From: CBDULX01 sp048550535
Lineage (GTDB): Bacteria; Pseudomonadota; Gammaproteobacteria; SZUA-229
Length of the DNA: 13,208 nt
NCBI GenBank assembly: GCA_048550535.1
Contig: JBLYYN010000309.1
Location: forward strand, 1-13,208
Reading direction: 5' to 3'
Shown one piece after another: positions 1 through 5,185 of the stretch. A program made the translations under genes and the position numbers. The notes below the pieces were generated by a model that was not told where the DNA came from, ran no database searches, and was given only the letters and a program-made list of their open reading frames with translations. Every line of letters starts with the position of its first letter. The first letter of the stretch is position 1.

Positions 1-1
1 C

Positions 2-112
2 AAGAGCATTATAACAAAAGATAATACCCATGATTTCCATAATTTACCCGAGCAGGATATTGTCAATATCTATAGCCTCGATACACACCGATATCTGAGC
101 CCATGCCTGTAA
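2..112 (+). CDS. possible C-terminal tail of an upstream gene (partial)
   Basis: One forward frame is open from base 2 to a TAA at 110-112; the other two forward frames stop early. The 36 codons would end in residues like LDTHRYLSPCL and overlap the start of the next gene by 10 bases, an arrangement common in translationally coupled bacterial genes. The tail shows no family motif I recognise. A run this short can be open by chance, so it is only a possible gene end, and the stretch may simply be upstream non-coding sequence. Confidence 0.25.
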   Translation, partial: KSIITKDNTHDFHNLPEQDIVNIYSLDTHRYLSPCL

Positions 113-858
113 AATCACTCAATCTGGTCATAGATCATCGCTTATCTGCCCGTCTGGACATACCAGTTGACAATAAGGTACTCGGCTATGCCATCATCAG
201 CCATTGTTTCACCTGCAGCAAGGAAACACTGACCACTGCCCGAGTCAGCCGAGGACTGGCCAGGCTCGGATTTGCAGTGGTCCGCTTTGACTTCACCGGA
301 CTAGGTGAAAGTAATGGTGAATTTGCCGACTCGAATTTCACCAGTATGGTGCAAGACATTGAAAGCGTTGCACAATTTATGGAACATCACTATCAGCCAC
401 CGGACATGCTGATTGGACACAGCATGGGTGGCACTGCATCCCTGGTGGCCGCAGCAGAAATCCCATCCTGCAAAACCATAGTTACCATTGCCTCACCGAG
501 CACACCACAACATGTGTTACATCACTTTGGCACAGCCCTGCCAGAACTGGATGCTGGTCGTACATCTAAAATCAAGGTCGCGGGCAACGACTACCCAATC
601 AAGCCACAATTCATCCAGGATGTCCGAGGCTATCCAATCGAGAATATGCACAATCATCTATCCATTCCGATACTTGTTATACGTGCTGGCCAGGATGAAC
701 TGGTTAAGTCTGAAGATGCAGATGAAATTAGCGAATATACCCGGGATGTAAGCAAAATCATTGATTTCCCCGATGCCGACCACCTGTTCAGCAATCGTAA
801 TACCACCGAATCCATGATCAATCAGATTGCTGACTGGTATCAGCATCTAGATAACTGA
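103..858 (+). CDS. alpha/beta hydrolase of the OsmC-fusion family, stand-alone
   Basis: A 251-residue serine hydrolase-like protein with an alpha/beta-hydrolase fold and no signal peptide, so probably cytoplasmic. The nucleophile elbow is GHSMGG (Ser107); the likely acid is Asp198 in AGQDEL and the likely base His227 in DADHLF. The oxyanion-loop segment SHCFTCSK (33-40) and RFDFTGLGES (61-70) are hallmarks of the hydrolase half of bifunctional hydrolase/OsmC proteins (family knowledge). Those fusions normally continue into an OsmC peroxidase-like domain of about 150 residues. Here the protein stops after the hydrolase fold, and the following 233 bases encode nothing OsmC-like. The substrate is unknown. 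The ribosome-binding site is weak (GAG two bases before the ATG), which suits coupling to a possible upstream gene. The start fits the N-terminus of family members. I see no convincing terminator between its stop and the convergent PilZ gene. Confidence 0.85.
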   Translation: MPVKSLNLVIDHRLSARLDIPVDNKVLGYAIISHCFTCSKETLTTARVSRGLARLGFAVVRFDFTGLGESNGEFADSNFTSMVQDIESVAQFMEHHYQPPDMLIGHSMGGTASLVAAAEIPSCKTIVTIASPSTPQHVLHHFGTALPELDAGRTSKIKVAGNDYPIKPQFIQDVRGYPIENMHNHLSIPILVIRAGQDELVKSEDADEISEYTRDVSKIIDFPDADHLFSNRNTTESMINQIADWYQHLDN

Positions 859-1091
859 TCACGGGTCTGATTTTTTATCGGCTAAACAGACAGGCCTGAT
901 CCTGATATTTTTTACCACTGGCAGAAGAAACCATCATCACATGCTGTCTGGATCAAGCAATTTCAACAAAAAAAGCTAATGTGAACAGCACAATACATAC
1001 AATCTGTAAGTAGGCATCAGCAGAGTATATTCAAGGATAAATACGGGAAGAATTGTGAATATAAAACTAAAACTATTTATGCAAGTTTAGT

Positions 1092-1418
1092 CTAATCTTT
1101 TGTCGAATATTTGTTAATCAGATACAGGTGTTCCGCTCGAACCCGCCTAAGTGAGATCGGGTTATCAAGAATTACAACTAGTGAGTTTTCTCTTTGATAC
1201 AAAATATCACCACTACTATCCACTACACCACCATCTCTGAAGCGTATCTGAGCGTCTACCCGTCCATTACCCACTAAAGATGCTATGTTCTCAACTTCGA
1301 AACGTATCCCAGCCTCGCAGATATCCAGCACGTCATAGCTAATCTCATCCAGAAACAACATCGGACGTTCTTGCTCAGGAAATTCTACGCGATAAAACTC
1401 TCGTCTTTGTTCGGGCAT
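1092..1418 (-). CDS. PilZ-domain protein (tandem copy, downstream)
   Basis: A single-domain protein of 108 residues, typical length for a minimal PilZ c-di-GMP receptor. The N-terminal RxxxR motif is present (Arg6 and Arg10 in RREFYR). The second motif, normally D/NxSxxG, reads DICEAG (Asp32 to Gly37), with cysteine in place of serine. The C-terminal RAEHLYLINKY closely resembles the end of the neighbouring paralogue, so the two arose by duplication. By family knowledge it would bind cyclic di-GMP and change the activity of a partner in motility, adhesion or secretion; no partner gene is in the window. The ATG is preceded by a good Shine-Dalgarno (GGAAAGGTGA ending 7 bases upstream), which fixes the start. 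It lies 79 bases downstream of the other PilZ gene and is probably co-transcribed with it. Confidence 0.82.
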   Translation of the reverse strand: MPEQRREFYRVEFPEQERPMLFLDEISYDVLDICEAGIRFEVENIASLVGNGRVDAQIRFRDGGVVDSSGDILYQRENSLVVILDNPISLRRVRAEHLYLINKYSTKD

Positions 1419-1497
1419 TAAATTGTCACCTTTCCTTTCTAAACACCCTGAATTTTATAAGCGTGTGTCTGATTAATCCGGCTTGATCCCACACAAA

Positions 1498-1842
1498 TCA
1501 CCTGCTCGGAAAATGATTAAGCAAATAGAGATGCTCGGATCTGATTTTTTTTAATGGCAGAGGTTTGGATAGAACCATACTGGCAGCATGCCCATCCATG
1601 CGAACAACCTGGCCACTACAATCATATATATCCCCATCCGGAAACTGGATAATGGCAACCAGATTATCATTGACCGTAAAACGTTTATCTTTGTTTAATT
1701 TAAAACGTACGCCACACTCTGAAACATCTACTACGTCGAACTGCCCATCCTCCAGATGGATGACGGGATAGTATGTCCTGGGAAATTCAATCCTGAAAAA
1801 ATCTCTATGGTGTTCCATTGTATTAACTATTACCGAACTCAT
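1498..1842 (-). CDS. PilZ-domain protein (tandem copy, upstream)
   Basis: A 114-residue single-domain PilZ protein, paralogous to the gene just downstream: RDFFRIEFP against REFYRVEFP, and RSEHLYLLNHF against RAEHLYLINKY. Both ligand motifs are canonical: RxxxR (Arg13 to Arg17) and DxSxxG as DVSECG (Asp39 to Gly44), so c-di-GMP binding is expected. There are no membrane segments. The first ATG (1842) has no clear Shine-Dalgarno. A second in-frame ATG at 1818 (Met9, MEHHRDFFR) would align with the paralogue's start, so the true protein may be 106 residues. It is the first gene of a probable two-gene unit. The target process is unknown. Confidence 0.82.
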   Translation of the reverse strand: MSSVIVNTMEHHRDFFRIEFPRTYYPVIHLEDGQFDVVDVSECGVRFKLNKDKRFTVNDNLVAIIQFPDGDIYDCSGQVVRMDGHAASMVLSKPLPLKKIRSEHLYLLNHFPSR

Positions 1843-2161
1843 GTTTTTACTATATAGCTAGCTGTTATCATCTAACTAAACATCCACCAATACCACGATA
1901 AGTAATGTGGTTAAGTACCTGGCCTATAAAAAATATAAATGAGTAGCTTGATAGTTACATCACCCGAACGGGTTATAATAAAACCCAGGCCATGAGAATT
2001 CACCGAAAACCCCCATTATTTCACATAAATATCAATAGCTTATAGACTTTCTTCTGATGAAGCCAAAAACTCGAAAGATATAAAAATCGGGAAATCCCCC
2101 CATTAGTATATATTGATATTCATATAATGAGTTTTACCCAACAAGCGTGGGGCTAAACGCT
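1843..2161. other. intergenic stretch without a recognised gene
   Basis: These 319 bases separate the end of the M48 protease gene from the start of the upstream PilZ gene and must hold the PilZ promoter. I see no coding frame of useful length. Visible items are an AT-rich block beside a TATAAT at 1974-1979 on the plus strand, with the overlapping small inverted repeats CCCG-aa-CGGG and GGGTT/AACCC around it. There is also a 6-base inverted repeat (AAGCGT/ACGCTT, 2143-2148 and 2157-2162) at the protease stop codon with no T-run. The plus-strand TATAAT has TTGATA 20 bases upstream, a long spacer, and no gene follows on that strand, so I do not call a promoter. No convincing terminator was found. 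Confidence 0.5.
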
Positions 2162-3085
2162 TTAGTTTTTTCTATAGCCAAATGAATCGGGCCATGACTG
2201 ACCAAACAAGGATGATTTGACAGGAATAGACTGATGCTCTCTTGCATACAGTTTCAATCTTTTAATTCGCTCCACAGATTCAGGATGGGATCGAAGTAGA
2301 GATGGCTCAGAGACACGTTTATTTGGAAACAGGGCTCGCTCCAGCCACTGCCCTTGAAGATACTCAATTTTATTAAGCGCAGATGCCAGGCCCATGGGAT
2401 CACTGGTTATTTCTGCCGCATCCAGGTCCGCGTTATATTCCCGAGTACGCGATAAAGCCAGTTGAAATAAGGCACTCAAGTTGGGAGCCATCACCATAAC
2501 CAACAAGCCAAGCCAGGGCACCTGTTGCTGTGTAAATAACATGATGGGCAAGTAGAATATGAGTAACAGATACCCCGCCATAGCCATTAATCCGGTCAGG
2601 CGACTAATCACATCCGCAACCGTCATCACCCATAAATCACGATTTCGAATATGGCTGATTTCATGAGCCAGTACCCCGGCCATTTCACGCACAGTTAGAT
2701 TACGTAACATGGCATCACTAACTGCGATGACAATATTATTTCCACTGCCCAGGGTGAATGCATTCATAGCCGGACCAGGGACATAATATAAACTCGGTGA
2801 GGTTTTTAATCCTGCCCGTTCAACAATCCATTGCAGAAGCGTATACAGGTCAGGAGCCTGTTCCGGCTGTATAACACTTGCCTTATAGTGCTTTAAAATC
2901 ATCGGCACACTGAATGGTGGCCCCAGAAACAATAGCAGTAAGCCGGTGCTGATGGCCCACATCAAACCAGCCTCACCGGCCAACAACCAACCGACCAGAC
3001 CCAGTAATACCGACATGGCTGAGAGTAAAAATACTGAATGCATCAGATTTCTGAATCGATACCCGCTTAAAGACGACATCCCCAT
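2162..3085 (-). CDS. M48-family membrane zinc metalloprotease (HtpX paralogue)
   Basis: A 307-residue membrane protein with the zinc-protease motif HEISH (His141, Glu142, His145) and a probable third ligand Glu216 in SRTREYNAD. The substrate-groove-type segment PAMNAFTLG (105-113) and a C-terminal HPESVERI are also present, all M48 peptidase features. Two hydrophobic stretches lie near the N-terminus (about 17-34 and 42-60) and two follow the HEXXH (about 160-184 and 189-210), placing the active site on the cytoplasmic face as in HtpX. It is clearly distinct from the canonical htpX at 4029-4916, so this is a second paralogue and not a frameshifted copy. It starts 36 bases after hspQ, which suggests an hspQ-protease operon. 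The likely role is membrane-protein quality control; its substrates are unknown. The ATG at 3085 has an AGG nearby; an ATG two codons in is also possible. Confidence 0.88.
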   Translation of the reverse strand: MGMSSLSGYRFRNLMHSVFLLSAMSVLLGLVGWLLAGEAGLMWAISTGLLLLFLGPPFSVPMILKHYKASVIQPEQAPDLYTLLQWIVERAGLKTSPSLYYVPGPAMNAFTLGSGNNIVIAVSDAMLRNLTVREMAGVLAHEISHIRNRDLWVMTVADVISRLTGLMAMAGYLLLIFYLPIMLFTQQQVPWLGLLVMVMAPNLSALFQLALSRTREYNADLDAAEITSDPMGLASALNKIEYLQGQWLERALFPNKRVSEPSLLRSHPESVERIKRLKLYAREHQSIPVKSSLFGQSWPDSFGYRKN

Positions 3086-3121
3086 TTATTCGGCCTGTTC
3101 CGGAAAGGGTATTAACAAATA

Positions 3122-3436
3122 TCACATCGCTCGTTGTCTGGGGAGGTAATAACCATTATCGAATGAGGTAAAATAGTCGGCCACAGCCGGGTTGCTGATT
3201 TCGGACAAATCAGAGCTATCGCTCAGGTTCTGTTCTGCCACATAGGTTGAGTGCATGGCACCATCCACCAGAACGTGATACCAGGGCTTGTCCCTGGGTG
3301 GTCGACTCCTGGCCACCTGATCATACCATTCCTCAGTCAGAGAGAACTCGGGGTCAACTTCAAAAATGACGCCCCGGTAATCAAACAGTTTGTGGTGGAT
3401 GATCTGACCTATTCTAAATCTGGCATGCTGTATCAT
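3122..3436 (-). CDS. hspQ: heat shock protein HspQ (YccV-like)
   Basis: A 104-residue protein with the HspQ pattern: FRIGQ (7-11), a hydrophobic YRGVIFEVDPEF (20-31), PWYHVLV (51-57) and TYVAEQNL (64-71). E. coli HspQ is of nearly the same length and has the same order of motifs. HspQ binds hemimethylated DNA in vitro and was reported as a specificity-enhancing factor for the Lon protease (established for enterobacteria). It is a small cytoplasmic protein. It is the first gene of a likely unit with the M48 metalloprotease 36 bases downstream, an apt partner for a proteolysis factor. The Shine-Dalgarno is poor. The start is chosen because MIQHARFRIG aligns with the family N-terminus. Confidence 0.9.
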   Translation of the reverse strand: MIQHARFRIGQIIHHKLFDYRGVIFEVDPEFSLTEEWYDQVARSRPPRDKPWYHVLVDGAMHSTYVAEQNLSDSSDLSEISNPAVADYFTSFDNGYYLPRQRAM

Positions 3437-3465
3437 GGTAGTACCAGTAACAGAAAATATTTATC

Positions 3466-3488
3466 AGTATAACAGGGAATTAATTATA
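3466..3488 (-). promoter_or_regulatory. candidate -10 elements upstream of hspQ
   Basis: On the minus strand, TATAAT lies at 3483-3488 and TATACT at 3466-3471, both 30-52 bases before the hspQ ATG. Neither has a good -35 hexamer at 16-18 bases, and no sigma-32-like CCCCAT motif is seen. One of them probably drives hspQ and the protease gene, but I cannot choose between them. Confidence 0.28.
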
Positions 3489-3562
3489 TCTGGCCAAAAT
3501 TAAAGCCACACCATGTGTAGTGAAATCATCATGAAAAAAACAGGGAGAGGTGGATATGAATC

Positions 3563-3586
3563 AGGTCAGGACTAAACACCTGACCT
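3563..3586. repeat. 8-base perfect inverted repeat downstream of the small membrane protein gene
   Basis: AGGTCAGG (3563-3570) and CCTGACCT (3579-3586) pair perfectly across an 8-base loop, 10 bases beyond the stop of the small membrane protein gene. Read on the minus strand there is no T-run directly after the stem; the nearest run of seven T lies about 23 bases further. It may be a weak or factor-assisted terminator between that gene and hspQ, or a protein-binding dyad. Confidence 0.45.
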
Positions 3587-3595
3587 AATTGTGTG

Positions 3596-3814
3596 TCAGG
3601 TAGACTTCCAGTTTTTAATAGCCCAGCTCAATACCATCATAGCGACACCAATAGCCAGCCAGAACTGATCATCATCTCTGTAGTAAATACCAAATTTATC
3701 GCCTTTAAATGCGAATACGCTATACGCGGTGATAGCAGAACCTACGGTAAACAAAGCGGTAAAGATAATTCGCTTAATTTGTTGCGGGTCTTTAATAAAA
3801 GTCATGAATGACAT
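3596..3814 (-). CDS. small two-helix membrane protein, unknown function
   Basis: A 72-residue protein I do not recognise. It has a charged N-terminus (FIKDPQQIKR), a hydrophobic segment at about 16-36, a polar loop containing YYRDDDQ (44-50), a second hydrophobic segment at about 51-66, and a basic C-terminal tail (IKNWKST). This predicts a hairpin in the inner membrane. The frame extends upstream to a TTG, but I chose the ATG at 3814 because an AAGGA Shine-Dalgarno lies 10 bases before it and a TATAAT a little further up. It stands between hspQ and htpX on the same strand, with its own candidate promoter and flanked by hairpins, so it is probably monocistronic. A link to membrane stress is inferred only from the neighbours. 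Confidence 0.6.
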   Translation of the reverse strand: MSFMTFIKDPQQIKRIIFTALFTVGSAITAYSVFAFKGDKFGIYYRDDDQFWLAIGVAMMVLSWAIKNWKST

Positions 3815-3839
3815 AGCCGGGAAATCCTTATGCAATTGA

Positions 3840-3867
3840 ATTATAAGTTAATTTTATCTACTCAATA
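3840..3867 (-). promoter_or_regulatory. candidate promoter of the small membrane protein gene
   Basis: On the minus strand a perfect TATAAT (3840-3845) is preceded at 16 bases by TATTGA (3862-3867), a poor -35. The implied transcript start leaves a leader of about 20 bases containing the AAGGA ribosome-binding site. The -10 and the good spacing to the Shine-Dalgarno support it; the weak -35 counts against it. Confidence 0.4.
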
Positions 3868-3878
3868 TCGCATTATCT

Positions 3879-3903
3879 GTAGCCAGATGGAACCTCTGGC
3901 TAC
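3879..3903. repeat. 9-base perfect inverted repeat between htpX and the small membrane protein gene
   Basis: GTAGCCAGA (3879-3887) and TCTGGCTAC (3895-3903) form a perfect 9-base stem with a 7-base loop. It lies 126 bases past the htpX stop and just upstream of the candidate promoter of the next gene. Neither strand has a T-run after the stem, so it does not look like a standard intrinsic terminator. A transcription-stop aid, RNA stabiliser or operator is possible. Confidence 0.5.
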
Positions 3904-4028
3904 AAGAAGTGTTAAACAGATCAACTTATTACATTAATTGAAAGATAGACTAATATGAAACTTTTTGTAAAACCATCTCATTCTGCCTGTAGCCCTCCCT
4001 GGCTTTATCAGCAACTCATGATATAAAC

Positions 4029-4916
4029 CTATCTTGACTGTAAGGCCGCAATACGTTTTTCCAGTGGCGGGTGGGTCATTAACAATTGGCTCAAACCGTG
4101 CTTCAATCCACCATTAATACCGAATGCAGCCATTTCAGCCGGCATTCCAGACTCTTTCCGTTGCAGGCTCTGTAAGCGTTGTAATGCAGCGATCATTTTC
4201 TGACGACCGGCCAGTGCGGCGCCACCGGCATCGGCCCTAAATTCACGACGACGAGAGAACCAGTTGGCAATAATGGCCGCAATGATACCCAGGATCAGTT
4301 CTGCAATAATGCTGACAATCCAGTAGCCAGGACCATAGCCGCGTTCATTTTTAAACACCACTCGATCAACCAGGGTACCGATTAAGCGGGAAAAGAAAAT
4401 AACAAAGGTATTCAATACACCCTGCAGCAAACCCATGGTCACCATATCACCATTGGCTACATGACTCATTTCATGACCCAGTACGGCTTCCACTTCATCA
4501 CTGGACATATGCTGCAATAATCCTGAACTCACGGCGACCAGGGCGTTGTTGCGATTCATTCCGGTGGCAAAGGCGTTGGGCGTAGCTGAATTGAACACAC
4601 CCACTTCCGGCATTCCTATACCCGCCTGTTGAGCCTGGCGCTGTACAGTGGATAATAACCACTGTTCATGCTTATCCCGTGGCTGGGTGATGATTTCCAC
4701 ACCCATCGATCGCTTGGCCATCCATTTCGAAATGGCCAGAGATATGAAAGATCCGGTAAAACCAATGATGGAAGCCATAATCAGCAATCCAGTCATATGC
4801 ATGCCCGTATCACTGGACGCCAGCATCTGATCGACGCCCAGCAGGCGCATGGATATGCTCAGCACAAACAGTACTGCCAGGTTAGTCATTAAGAAAAGGC
4901 CAATTCGTCCGAACAT
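4029..4916 (-). CDS. htpX: membrane protease HtpX
   Basis: A 295-residue inner-membrane M48B zinc metalloprotease, close to the length of E. coli HtpX. The N-terminus MFGRIGLFLMTNLAVLFVL matches the family, followed by a second membrane segment (about 43-63). Zinc and catalytic residues are His148, Glu149 and His152 in HEMSH, with a probable third ligand Glu225 in RREFRADA. PNAFATGMNR (113-122) and the C-terminal THPPLEKRIAAL are also diagnostic. The family degrades misfolded or damaged membrane proteins, acting alongside FtsH. The frame continues four codons upstream to a TTG, but the ATG at 4916 is preferred because it aligns with E. coli HtpX and has GGTGA four bases upstream. Its upstream region holds a sigma-32-like promoter. 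Confidence 0.95.
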   Translation of the reverse strand: MFGRIGLFLMTNLAVLFVLSISMRLLGVDQMLASSDTGMHMTGLLIMASIIGFTGSFISLAISKWMAKRSMGVEIITQPRDKHEQWLLSTVQRQAQQAGIGMPEVGVFNSATPNAFATGMNRNNALVAVSSGLLQHMSSDEVEAVLGHEMSHVANGDMVTMGLLQGVLNTFVIFFSRLIGTLVDRVVFKNERGYGPGYWIVSIIAELILGIIAAIIANWFSRRREFRADAGGAALAGRQKMIAALQRLQSLQRKESGMPAEMAAFGINGGLKHGLSQLLMTHPPLEKRIAALQSR

Positions 4917-4954
4917 AATATCACCCAAGATAAAGTAATTTTCTTATGCCATAG

Positions 4955-4980
4955 ATATGGGCTTTTAGTGAAGATTCAAT
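4955..4980 (-). promoter_or_regulatory. candidate sigma-32-like heat-shock promoter of htpX
   Basis: On the minus strand, ATTGAAT (4974-4980) is followed after 11 bases by GCCCATAT (4955-4962). The E. coli RpoH consensus is about CTTGAAA and CCCCATnT with a spacer of roughly 11-16 bases, so the -35 matches at five of seven positions and the -10 at all but the first. The leader would be about 33 bases. E. coli htpX is a known heat-shock gene, which makes this reading reasonable, though it is a pattern match only. Confidence 0.5.
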
Positions 4981-5003
4981 ACTAGAAAAAAGACAATTAA
5001 AGC

Positions 5004-5174
5004 TTTGCCACAGAGGCACAGAGTTCACAGAGATAGTTATTTCTGTTGGTAAGCCACCAATAATAATTACAACCACACTCTGATAATGTGCTCAAGTCGA
5101 AAAAGTTTATCAGAGTCTAATGTGGAAGTGTTTTAAATCAATAAACTCTGTGTTCTCCGTGCCTCTGTGGCAAA
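5004..5174. repeat. inverted-repeat element, copy A (three-unit arms, long interior)
   Basis: The left arm (5004-5032) and right arm (5146-5174) are inverted copies matching at 26 of 29 positions. Each arm is three 7-base units: CACAGAG at 5009-5015, 5017-5023 and 5026-5032, and the complements at 5146-5152, 5155-5161 and 5163-5169. The middle unit of the right arm has one change (CTCCGTG). The 113-base interior contains its own inverted repeat. The element begins 11 bases past the parC stop and ends just upstream of the htpX promoter. A second copy follows parE. It resembles a REP- or MITE-like non-coding repeat; no flanking duplication is clear. Confidence 0.8.
5073..5125. repeat. nested inverted repeat inside copy A
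   Basis: ACTCTGATAA (5077-5086) pairs perfectly with TTATCAGAGT (5107-5116) across a 20-base loop. Outside it, CCACA (5073-5077) and TGTGG (5121-5125) can also pair, with a small bulge on one side. Together with the outer arms this could fold copy A into one long branched hairpin in RNA or single-stranded DNA. Confidence 0.6.
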
Positions 5175-5185
5175 AAGTTTTAGTC

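Noticed and set aside
859..910. T-rich stretch after the hydrolase stop, considered as an intrinsic terminator.
   Set aside because: Only a 4-base stem can be drawn before the T-run, and the tandem CCTGAT repeats nearby do not form a stable hairpin.
1948..1979. TTGATA and TATAAT on the plus strand, considered as a promoter for a small RNA or a 17-codon peptide starting at 1992.
   Set aside because: The spacer is 20 bases, no terminator follows, and the short frame lacks a properly spaced Shine-Dalgarno. The evidence is too weak.
2143..2162. AAGCGT/ACGCTT inverted repeat at the end of the M48 gene, considered as a terminator.
   Set aside because: The stem is only six base pairs, overlaps the stop codon, and is followed on the minus strand by GTTGGG instead of a T-run.
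2162..4916. The two M48 genes considered as fragments or a recent duplication of one htpX.
   Set aside because: Each is complete with its own HEXXH, third ligand and membrane segments, and their sequences differ throughout, so they are old paralogues.
5004..5174. Repeated CACAGAG units considered as a CRISPR array or replication-origin iterons.
   Set aside because: The units are 7 bases with 1-2 base gaps and are arranged as inverted arms, not as 25-40 base repeats with unique spacers. No cas, rep or DnaA-box context is present.
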